DNA of 64,000 nucleotides from a virus. Every line of letters starts with the position of its first letter. The first letter of the stretch is position 1. A program made the translations under genes and the position numbers. Below, one piece after another: positions 33,875 to 38,992 of this stretch. Under the pieces are notes generated by a model. That model made no database searches. It had not been told where the DNA came from and worked only from the letters and a program-made list of their open reading frames with translations. The DNA is taken from positions 62,001 through 126,000 of IMG/VR virus record IMGVR_UViG_3300030616_000017. The stretch is one strand, 5' to 3'.

Positions 33875-34381
33875 ATGAAAAAACTACTGCTTGTAATTAT
33901 GTTGTTTCTTTTTACCACGTCTTTTACTTTTGCAGGTAAAGCTATCAATACTGAGTTAACTAAGTTTACTTATGAGACTTGTCAGGCACATAATGTCCCT
34001 TTTGATATTGTTATTGCAATAGGGATAGTAGAAAGCGATTGGAGAAATCTTAAATCATATAGATCCAATTCTAATGGTTCTTATGATGTGGGAATCTTTC
34101 AATTGAATAGCCGTTATACTGATTATTATGAAAGAACATTTTGGTATAAAGAGGAGGATTTTAATCCTTGGAATGAATATCATAATGTAGAAATGGCTGT
34201 TATGTATTTGGAACATCTTTACAGTTATACGAAAAATTGGGAGGATGCTGTTAAAGCGTATAATACTGGTCTTCATGGTTTGAAAAAGTATCCTGAAACC
34301 GCTATGGCGTATTTAGCTAAAGTAGCTAATGCATTAAATCGAATTCAGGTGTTTACAGAGGATTATATTTATTATGATTGA
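33875..34381 (+). CDS. Exported SLT-type lytic transglycosylase/lysozyme
   Basis: 168 aa. The start is at MKKLLLVIM (33875; GAAGGAG box), which gives a clean signal peptide ending near TFAG (residue 19). The SLT core is FDIVIAIGIVESDWRNLKSY, with catalytic Glu about 45, then GSYDVGIFQLNSRY (the G-x-x-Q/N motif) and AVKAYNTGLHGLKKYPETAMAYLAKV. It cleaves peptidoglycan after export, so it is probably an endolysin of the signal-peptide type or a secreted muramidase. Confidence 0.88.
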   Translation: MKKLLLVIMLFLFTTSFTFAGKAINTELTKFTYETCQAHNVPFDIVIAIGIVESDWRNLKSYRSNSNGSYDVGIFQLNSRYTDYYERTFWYKEEDFNPWNEYHNVEMAVMYLEHLYSYTKNWEDAVKAYNTGLHGLKKYPETAMAYLAKVANALNRIQVFTEDYIYYD

Positions 34382-34435
34382 ATCCATTATTAAAAAGAAA
34401 TAGATTGAAGTAACTGTTAAAGAAGGAGAAGAATA

Positions 34436-34633
34436 ATGAAAAGAGTTTGGTATAAACCTGAAGATAAACTTCCAGAGGATGGGGTTACAGTTATAGCAGA
34501 ATTATGCTGTGGGTTTGAACCAGATGAGCTTTTTGAACTTTATTATGACTCCAAAAAAGATGCTTGGTTTGATCCGGAAGACGGTCAAGAAGTTGTGAAT
34601 AAAGTACTAAAATGGAGCCACACTTCTTACTAA
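34436..34633 (+). CDS. DUF551-like small protein, 65 aa
   Basis: Pattern W-x-P-x-D-KLPEDGVTVIA...VLKWSH resembles the short DUF551 phage proteins (W.P.s..LP..g..Vlv...i.hW). Function unknown. AGGAG box upstream. Confidence 0.6.
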   Translation: MKRVWYKPEDKLPEDGVTVIAELCCGFEPDELFELYYDSKKDAWFDPEDGQEVVNKVLKWSHTSY

Positions 34634-34639
34634 TATAAA
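34629..34639 (+). promoter_or_regulatory. ACTAATATAAA motif
   Basis: ACTAATATAAATA overlaps the end of the 65-aa gene and lies 17 bases before the next small gene. It resembles a T4-type late box (TATAAATA). Confidence 0.35.
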
Positions 34640-34656
34640 TACACGAGAGGTTATTT

Positions 34657-34827
34657 ATGGGAAAAAGTATTAGCAAAAACGCTCGCCGTAGTGGAGAAGA
34701 TATATTAATTTCACGCTGGGGAGGAGAGATAAAGATGAAAACCATCTTTGAAAACGGCAAGATGAGACATGTTGCTGTATGTCAAAAAACAGGTAATGCA
34801 GCAAGAAAGCCAAAGGATTTGATGTAA
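34657..34827 (+). CDS. Small basic protein, 56 aa
   Basis: Begins MGKSISKNARRSGEDILISRWG and ends TGNAARKPKDLM. GAGAGG box upstream. Not recognised. Many Arg and Lys residues suggest nucleic-acid binding. It lies directly before the second tRNA cluster. Confidence 0.5.
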   Translation: MGKSISKNARRSGEDILISRWGGEIKMKTIFENGKMRHVAVCQKTGNAARKPKDLM

Positions 34828-34835
34828 TAGGTTTT

Positions 34836-34908
34836 TGAGGTATAGCTCAGTTGGCAGAGCGCTTGACTGTTAATCAAGATGTCGCAGGTTCAAGTCCTGC
34901 TACCTCAG
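34836..34908 (+). tRNA. tRNA-Asn(GUU)
   Basis: Acceptor TGAGGTA/TACCTCA, D-arm GCTC...GAGC, anticodon arm CTTGA-CTGTTAA-TCAAG (GUU), T-arm GCAGG-TTCAAGT-CCTGC, discriminator G. Confidence 0.93.
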
Positions 34909-34926
34909 ATATTTTAACAGAAAATT

Positions 34927-35017
34927 GGAAGGGTGACCGAGTCTGGCTTATGGTGATGCCCTGCTAAGGCATTGGGGGAAATAATTTCTTCTGAAGGTTC
35001 AAATCCTTCTCCTTCCG
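34927..35017 (+). tRNA. tRNA-Ser(GCU)
   Basis: Acceptor GGAAGGG/TCCTTCC, anticodon arm ATGCC-CTGCTAA-GGCAT (GCU), long variable arm, T-arm GAAGG-TTCAAAT-CCTTC, discriminator G. Confidence 0.92.
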
Positions 35018-35024
35018 TTTTTAC

Positions 35025-35096
35025 GCCTCTCTAGCTCAACGGTAGAGCAACGCTCTTGTAAAGCGTAGGTTATCTGTTCGAATCAGATGAGGGGCT
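35025..35096 (+). tRNA. tRNA-Thr(UGU)
   Basis: Acceptor GCCTCTC/GAGGGGC, anticodon arm ACGCT-CTTGTAA-AGCGT (UGU), T-arm ATCTG-TTCGAAT-CAGAT. Confidence 0.92.
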
Positions 35097-35098
35097 AT

Positions 35099-35172
35099 GT
35101 GGCTGTAGCTCAGTAGGCTAGAGCGTCTGTCTGTGGAACAGAAGGCCGAGGGTTCAATTCTCTCCAGCCACC
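35099..35172 (+). tRNA. tRNA-His(GUG)
   Basis: Acceptor GTGGCTG/CAGCCAC, anticodon arm TCTGT-CTGTGGA-ACAGA (GUG), T-arm GAGGG-TTCAATT-CTCTC, discriminator C. The base before G1 is T, so the G-1 needed by His-tRNA synthetase is not encoded at the usual place. Confidence 0.9.
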
Positions 35173-35177
35173 TTTAT

Positions 35178-35250
35178 AGGTCTGTAATTCAATTGGCAGA
35201 ATACTGGTCTCCAAATCCAAAAGTTGAGGGTTCGATTCCTTCCGGGCCTG
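35178..35250 (+). tRNA. tRNA-Trp(CCA)
   Basis: Acceptor AGGTCTG/CGGGCCT, D-arm ATTC...GAAT, anticodon loop CTCCAAA (CCA), T-arm GAGGG-TTCGATT-CCTTC, discriminator G. The anticodon stem has only three sound pairs (CTGGT with TCCAA), weaker than in its neighbours. Confidence 0.85.
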
Positions 35251-35258
35251 TATATTAT

Positions 35259-35339
35259 AGAGTCTAGCGCTAAGGTAGCAAACTGGACTTGAAATCCAGG
35301 CCATGTGTATGCATGAGGGTTCGATTCCTTTAGGCTCTG
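35259..35339 (+). tRNA. tRNA-Ser(UGA)
   Basis: Acceptor AGAGTCT/AGGCTCT, anticodon arm CTGGA-CTTGAAA-TCCAG (UGA), extended variable arm, T-arm GAGGG-TTCGATT-CCTTT, discriminator G. Confidence 0.9.
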
Positions 35340-35410
35340 TATAGTAAAAGGAGTAAAAGAATGAAAAGGAGAGCTGTTTTCTAACTACTTAAATAAAGGA
35401 GTTAGAAGCA

Positions 35411-35731
35411 ATGAGTAAAACGTATCGTAAGGTTATTAGTTTTAACGACGGCCAAACATCAGGAACTAAATGGGCTCAAAGACAAGCTAATAAGAAAGTT
35501 AGAAGAACTAAAGACGTTCCAAATGGTAGAGCTTATAAAAAGCTTTATGATAGTTGGAATATTAGAGACTTCAAAAGCAATTTCTACACAGAAAGAGAAG
35601 CAAGAGAGTATATAGAAGATTCTTGGTTTAGTACTTGGAAGGGGGATTTCCACAAAGTATGGAAGTATAAAGGCTTTCAAAAGAAAAAGCTTTTTTCCAG
35701 AACTTCTATACGTAAGCTTGAAAACGAATGA
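35411..35731 (+). CDS. Hypothetical basic protein, 106 aa
   Basis: No family recognised. Rich in Lys/Arg and aromatic residues (KWAQRQANKKVRRTKDVPNGRAYKKLYDSWNIRDF, later WKYKGFQKKKLFSR), which suggests RNA or DNA binding. A GGAGTTAG box precedes the ATG. A seven-codon frame (MKRRAVF) at 35361 sits just upstream and may be chance. The gene stands between tRNAs and the 145-nt RNA. Confidence 0.6.
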   Translation: MSKTYRKVISFNDGQTSGTKWAQRQANKKVRRTKDVPNGRAYKKLYDSWNIRDFKSNFYTEREAREYIEDSWFSTWKGDFHKVWKYKGFQKKKLFSRTSIRKLENE

Positions 35732-35746
35732 GTTTTTGATTATATT
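35718..35746 (+). promoter_or_regulatory. Promoter of the 145-nt RNA
   Basis: TTGAAA (35718-35723), 17 bases, TATATT (35741-35746). The predicted start lies at 35753, the first base of the closing stem. Confidence 0.65.
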
Positions 35747-35752
35747 ATAATT

Positions 35753-35897
35753 GTAAGTTCAGTCAACCAACAGGGGGTCATGTCCTTGTAGAAGGTGTTA
35801 CTGAAATATACGTGACGACGAAAGTAGATGCTGCAGAATCAAAATCTTTGGCGGTATTTTGGTAGAGGAGGACTTTTAATCCTCCTCCTGAACTTAC
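35753..35897 (+). ncRNA. 145-nt multi-hairpin RNA with a tRNA-Lys-like anticodon hairpin
   Basis: Closed by a perfect 10-bp stem, GTAAGTTCAG (35753-35762) with CTGAACTTAC (35888-35897). Inside are four hairpins: CAGGG/CCTTG (35771/35884 region start 35771-35788), GTTAC/GTGAC (35797-35816), CAAAAT/ATTTTG (35840-35861) and GAGGAGGA/TCCTCCTC (35865-35887). The last has the 7-nt loop CTTTTAA, identical to the anticodon loop of this phage's tRNA-Lys(UUU). A T-run follows the closing stem. Own promoter. It may be a decoy for a tRNA-Lys anticodon nuclease; that is inference. A 85-codon frame across it is rejected as coding. Confidence 0.65.
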
Positions 35898-35907
35898 TTT
35901 TTATTAT

Positions 35908-35981
35908 GGGGTTGCATGTACCAAGGCTGGCGATTTTCCTTTGCAAGGAAGATGAGCTCGGTTCAATTCCGAGGGGCTCCA
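35908..35981 (+). tRNA. tRNA-Ala(UGC), degenerate D-arm
   Basis: Anticodon loop TTTGCAA (UGC) on TTTCC/GGAAG. T-arm CTCGG-TTCAATT-CCGAG. Acceptor GGGGTTG/GGGCTCC has one mismatch at pair 7; G3-U70 is present, which supports Ala. The D-arm shows only two or three pairs. Confidence 0.8.
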
Positions 35982-35987
35982 CTTTTT

Positions 35988-36062
35988 CCCTCCATACCCA
36001 AGTTGGTTTAAGGGAACGGATTGCAAACCCGTTATTCGCAAGTTCGAATCTTGCTGGGGGGT
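35988..36062 (+). tRNA. tRNA-Cys(GCA)
   Basis: Acceptor CCCTCCA/TGGGGGG, D-arm CCC...GGG, anticodon loop TTGCAAA (GCA) on ACGG/CCGT, T-arm GCAAG-TTCGAAT-CTTGC, discriminator T, all as expected for Cys. Confidence 0.88.
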
Positions 36063-36081
36063 TTAGAAAAAGGAGAAATAA

Positions 36082-36795
36082 ATGAGTGTATTTGTATGTG
36101 GTGATACGCATCATGATTATGACATAGAGAAATTAAGTATAGAAAGATGGCCCGAACAAGAACAACTTACACTTGATGACTTTCTTATTCAGCTTGGCGA
36201 TTTTGGTGTGCCTTGGAGCAATGATAGAGAAAACCCCTCTGATTTGAGAATGTTTCAATGGTGGGCAAGTAGACCTTGGACTACTTTAGTTATCCCAGGA
36301 AACCATGAGAATTATGATCGTCTTGCTTTATATCCGGAAATAGAGATGTTTGGAGGCCCAGTGCAAAGAATGGCCAATAATGTTTATATTCTTCAAAGAG
36401 GGTATGTATATGAAGTAGATGGTAAAAAAATATTTGCAATGAGCGGAGGGTTTTCAATCGATAAGGATTGGAGAACAGAGTTTGTTAGTTGGTGGAGTCA
36501 AGAAATGCCAACATATCAGGAAATTCTTGATGCAAGAAAAAGATTAGAAGAAGCAGGTTGTGATGTTGATTATGTTCTTACTCACACCTGCTCTAATATT
36601 ACATTTGAAAAACTTTTTCTTCAGATTGATCTTATGCCTGAAAAAAATAAAAGAAATCCTCTAAGGCATTTTCTCGATTGGGTAGAAGAAAATGTAAAGT
36701 TTAAGGAATGGCATTTTGGTCATTTCCATGACGATGTACAGGTAGATGAAAAGCATTTTCTTCATTACAATAAACCGCCTGTACGGTTAATATAA
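36082..36795 (+). CDS. Calcineurin-like metallophosphoesterase
   Basis: 237 aa. Seen: FVCGDTHHDYD (D-x-H), LIQLGDFGV (GD), VIPGNHENYD (GNHE), VLTHTCSN (H) and WHFGHFHDDV (GHFH), the full set of metal ligands. Compact form typical of phage phosphoesterases. Substrate unknown; RNA 2'-3' cyclic phosphate or nucleotide ends are possible because the gene lies among tRNAs. Confidence 0.85.
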   Translation: MSVFVCGDTHHDYDIEKLSIERWPEQEQLTLDDFLIQLGDFGVPWSNDRENPSDLRMFQWWASRPWTTLVIPGNHENYDRLALYPEIEMFGGPVQRMANNVYILQRGYVYEVDGKKIFAMSGGFSIDKDWRTEFVSWWSQEMPTYQEILDARKRLEEAGCDVDYVLTHTCSNITFEKLFLQIDLMPEKNKRNPLRHFLDWVEENVKFKEWHFGHFHDDVQVDEKHFLHYNKPPVRLI

Positions 36796-36804
36796 AAAGT
36801 ATAT

Positions 36805-36878
36805 GCCCCGGTAGACCAATTGGAAGAGTTAGCAGATTTAGAATCTGTACAGTGTGAGTTCAAATCTCACTCGGGGCA
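36805..36878 (+). tRNA. tRNA with UAG anticodon, nominally Leu(UAG), short variable loop
   Basis: Acceptor GCCCCGG/TCGGGGC, three-pair D-stem GAC/GTT, anticodon arm GCAGA-TTTAGAA-TCTGT (UAG reads CUA), T-arm GTGAG-TTCAAAT-CTCAC, discriminator A. The variable region is only five bases (ACAGT), whereas bacterial tRNA-Leu has a long variable arm. Confidence 0.8.
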
Positions 36879-36910
36879 ATATCTGAAAAATAAAGGAGAA
36901 AAAAAAATAA

Positions 36911-37510
36911 ATGATTGATCCTCCAAAAAAGGAATATCGAGGAAAACTACCCGATGGACAAGTTAAGACTTATTTAGCGTGCTTGCGGCACATAGAAAGT
37001 GGAGTATGGTTTTCGAAAATAGGGACGACAAGCGACCAAGATGCAGAAGATCGTTTAACGTATTGGGGTCTATACCCTGATAGAAAAGGGTACTTAGAAT
37101 TTACAGATATAAAAATTATCTGGTCTATAAAATTCACAAAAAGATATTGGGCAGAAGCTCTGGAGCAACTCTATTTAGGCCTCTCCCCAAAAATTAATAT
37201 TGCAGCCATAGCTAACGAAGTCGGTAAGTGTAATATAGAACATGATAGATATGGACCTGGATATCTTAATGGATATAGCGAGTTTAGGTATCTTAGTGAA
37301 GAAGAGCTAAAGGATGCACGAGATACAGGGTATGCGATAAAACAACGTATGTTTGGAATAAAGGAAGTAGGAGATCAAGAGAGGGAGAAAGTAGTCAGTG
37401 GTGAGGAAGCGCAAAGAATAATGAAAGTATTACAAGACTATGATGTTCATTCGATTGAAGCTTTACACAGCCGTATTAATACGCATTATCCTCGCCGTTG
37501 GTATCACTAA
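36911..37510 (+). CDS. Protein with possible GIY-YIG-like (T5orf172-type) N-terminal domain
   Basis: 199 aa. Residues 18-80 (KTYLACLRHIESGVWFSKIGTTSDQDAEDRL, later FTKRYWAEALEQLYLGL) resemble T5orf172/GIY-YIG-fold nucleases, where a KIGTT segment and a following Arg and Glu are conserved. The remainder is helical. Homing or RNA/DNA cleavage is possible; catalytic identity is not certain. It lies between two tRNAs. Confidence 0.4.
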   Translation: MIDPPKKEYRGKLPDGQVKTYLACLRHIESGVWFSKIGTTSDQDAEDRLTYWGLYPDRKGYLEFTDIKIIWSIKFTKRYWAEALEQLYLGLSPKINIAAIANEVGKCNIEHDRYGPGYLNGYSEFRYLSEEELKDARDTGYAIKQRMFGIKEVGDQEREKVVSGEEAQRIMKVLQDYDVHSIEALHSRINTHYPRRWYH

Positions 37511-37516
37511 TATAAA
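37506..37516 (+). promoter_or_regulatory. ACTAATATAAA motif before a tRNA
   Basis: ACTAATATAAATA overlaps the preceding stop codon and ends one to two bases before the tRNA at 37518. Confidence 0.35.
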
Positions 37517-37517
37517 T

Positions 37518-37602
37518 AGCGGGGTAGAGTAGAGGTCAAACTCGGTGGTCTCATAAGCCACTGCACGAAAGTGCTCGTTGGGTTCAATTCCCACCCCCGT
37601 TA
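37518..37602 (+). tRNA. tRNA with CAU anticodon and long variable arm (type II)
   Basis: Acceptor AGCGGGG/CCCCGTT, three-pair D-stem GAG/CTC with GG in the loop, anticodon arm GTGGT-CTCATAA-GCCAC (CAU), variable arm with a TGCAC-GAAA-GTGC hairpin, T-stem with four pairs, discriminator A. CAU tRNAs (fMet, Met, Ile2) are normally type I, so the amino-acid identity is unclear. The acceptor and D-region look partly initiator-like. Confidence 0.75.
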
Positions 37603-37619
37603 TACCTTTTTATATCAAT

Positions 37620-37694
37620 GCGCCTGTGGTGTTTAACGGATTAGCATGACAGCCTTCCAAGCTGACGGTACGGGTTCGAATCCCGTCAGGCGCT
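37620..37694 (+). tRNA. tRNA-Gly(UCC)
   Basis: Acceptor GCGCCTG/CAGGCGC, anticodon loop CTTCCAA (UCC) on CAGC/GCTG, T-arm ACGGG-TTCGAAT-CCCGT, discriminator T. Confidence 0.9.
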
Positions 37695-37704
37695 CTTATA
37701 ATAA

Positions 37705-37793
37705 GGAGATGATCTTCACGGGGGACTGTAAATCCCTTCTGCGTTAACAATTGTGAAGTGGCTGCAGGGTTGGGTTCGATTCCCTCATCTCCC
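37705..37793 (+). tRNA. tRNA-Tyr(GUA)-like gene lacking a normal D-arm
   Basis: Acceptor GGAGATG/CATCTCC and anticodon arm GGGGA-CTGTAAA-TCCCT (GUA) are clear. Only about nine or ten bases separate them, too few for a D-arm. CTTCAC (37714-37719) in that stretch pairs with GTGAAG (37753-37758) in the long variable region. The T-stem (TTGGG with CCCTC) keeps three pairs. Aberrant but probably transcribed with its neighbours. Confidence 0.6.
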
Positions 37794-37821
37794 ATTTTTT
37801 TTGAAAAAGTTTAATTTTTAC

Positions 37822-37850
37822 TTGAATTTTAGAAAAAACTTCGTTATATT
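37822..37850 (+). promoter_or_regulatory. Promoter of the tRNA-Gln/tRNA-Pro unit
   Basis: TTGAAT (37822-37827), 17 bases, TATATT (37845-37850). The start is predicted near 37857, about 50 bases before tRNA-Gln. Confidence 0.65.
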
Positions 37851-37905
37851 ATAAATATGAATAAGATAATAAGAGGGAGTAAGGAATCGGTTAACTTAAA
37901 CATTT

Positions 37906-37976
37906 AGGGGTATCGTCTAACGGTAAGACGCAGGGTTTTGGTCCCTGAGATAGGAGTTCGATTCTTCTTACCCCTA
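37906..37976 (+). tRNA. tRNA-Gln(UUG)
   Basis: Acceptor AGGGGTA/TACCCCT, D-arm GTCT...AGAC, anticodon arm CAGGG-TTTTGGT-CCCTG (UUG), T-arm AGGAG-TTCGATT-CTTCT. Confidence 0.92.
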
Positions 37977-37982
37977 TACTAT

Positions 37983-38056
37983 CTAGATGTGGTGTTTAAC
38001 GGTAGCACGCCTGGTTTGGGACCAGGATGGTGGAGGTTCAAATCCTTCCATCTAGA
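37983..38056 (+). tRNA. tRNA-Pro(UGG)
   Basis: Acceptor CTAGATG/CATCTAG, D-arm GTGT...GCAC, anticodon arm CCTGG-TTTGGGA-CCAGG (UGG), T-arm GGAGG-TTCAAAT-CCTTC. Last of the 19 tRNA genes. Confidence 0.92.
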
Positions 38057-38084
38057 CTTTTTAAAAAACTTAAAGGAGCTTAAA

Positions 38085-38486
38085 ATGAAAGAAACTGAAA
38101 TGACTTTACCAATCGAATCAGTAGCAGCACTGTGGAGAGTTTCCTGTAAGACTCTCAGAGACCATTATCCTAACTCTTGTTGTGGAGAGCGTTTTGCTTA
38201 CAACACATACGAGAGAGAGGAGAAAAAGAAAAGAGACGGGTATTTTTGCGAACGAAAACATCTCGCTCTTTACTTGCAGGAAATAGGCTACGAAGAACGA
38301 GCATCATACTACAAAATTGAGCGCATTTATGATACGCGAGTATGCGGTAAGAAGATGATTCACGTTGAAGACGCAAAAGAAGCTGTAGAGCATCTTGCTG
38401 GGTTTTTCTACCCCGCTAAGGAAGTGCCGAATGCTGTTACTGAGTTTGTAAAAAGAGAGAAGGACGGGTATTATGAAGCAACCTGA
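38085..38486 (+). CDS. Hypothetical protein, 133 aa
   Basis: Start at MKETEMTLPIE (38085) behind AAAGGAG; the longer frame to 37938 runs through tRNAs and is rejected. The N-terminus IESVAALWRVSCKTLRDHYPN resembles a helix-turn-helix. Cys-rich elements (SCCGERF, FCERKH, CGKK) could bind a metal. No family recognised. Confidence 0.6.
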   Translation: MKETEMTLPIESVAALWRVSCKTLRDHYPNSCCGERFAYNTYEREEKKKRDGYFCERKHLALYLQEIGYEERASYYKIERIYDTRVCGKKMIHVEDAKEAVEHLAGFFYPAKEVPNAVTEFVKREKDGYYEAT

Positions 38487-38883
38487 TGTGCTGGTGATAT
38501 CAGATAGAAAAGGGGGATTTCTGCAAGTTGATTCTTATGAAACTTTTAAGCAGTCAATCCTGATTCAGTATGGGAACGGAGCATGGAAGGAGATGCTATC
38601 TGAATGGTATAAATCGCTATTGTTCCACCAGCGTTATGCCCATATTGAAAAAGAGCTAAAGGAGATGGGAGCAATCGTAGGATCAAAAAACGATCCTTCT
38701 TTTGCAGATGCTCTTGACAATTCTGTTATCTTTATTCGTTCACAAGTTGTGAGAGAATACGGAAACGGATATGTAGTTATTCTAGAAAGCGCTATGAATG
38801 TGAGATGGGAACAATTACGTACAGCTCTCAACGAAGGAGAGACAGAAAAGGTAAAAGAGTTTTTTGAAAAGAATCTATTTTGA
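38473..38883 (+). CDS. Hypothetical protein, 136 aa
   Basis: No family recognised. Overlaps its neighbour by 14 bases, so the two are coupled. Mixed alpha/beta with VLVISDRKGGFLQVDSYETF at the start and VREYGNGYVVILESAMNVRWEQL later. Ends just before a strong terminator. Confidence 0.6.
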   Translation: MKQPDVLVISDRKGGFLQVDSYETFKQSILIQYGNGAWKEMLSEWYKSLLFHQRYAHIEKELKEMGAIVGSKNDPSFADALDNSVIFIRSQVVREYGNGYVVILESAMNVRWEQLRTALNEGETEKVKEFFEKNLF

Positions 38884-38900
38884 AGCGTCTAATTAGCCAT

Positions 38901-38925
38901 AAGCCCTCAATTGAGGGCTTTTTTT
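38901..38925 (+). terminator. Rho-independent terminator
   Basis: AAGCCCTCAATTGAGGGCTT is a perfect inverted repeat followed by five more T residues. Confidence 0.9.
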
Positions 38926-38926
38926 A

Positions 38927-38955
38927 TTTACTTTTTCTGTTATTTTGTTTATATT
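38927..38955 (+). promoter_or_regulatory. Promoter of the Rad50-like operon
   Basis: TTTACT (38927-38932), 17 bases, TATATT (38950-38955). It starts two bases after the terminator T-run. Confidence 0.65.
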
Positions 38956-38992
38956 ATAAAAGATAATACTTTGTAGCAAAGGAATATATAAT

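Noticed and set aside
35110-35304. Minus-strand 64-codon frame
   Set aside because: Antisense of tRNA-His, -Trp and -Ser; same artefact.
35361-35384. Seven-codon frame MKRRAVF with AAGGAG upstream
   Set aside because: Too short to judge; could be a leader peptide or chance.
35828-36085. 85-codon plus-strand frame and a 91-codon minus-strand frame (35839-36114)
   Set aside because: They run through the 145-nt RNA and the Ala and Cys tRNAs, whose structure explains the sequence; no RBS supports either.
37610-37795. Minus-strand 61-codon frame across tRNA genes
   Set aside because: Lies on the antisense of tRNA-Gly and the Tyr-like tRNA. Antisense tRNA frames often look like 'GIRTRT..' peptides and are spurious.
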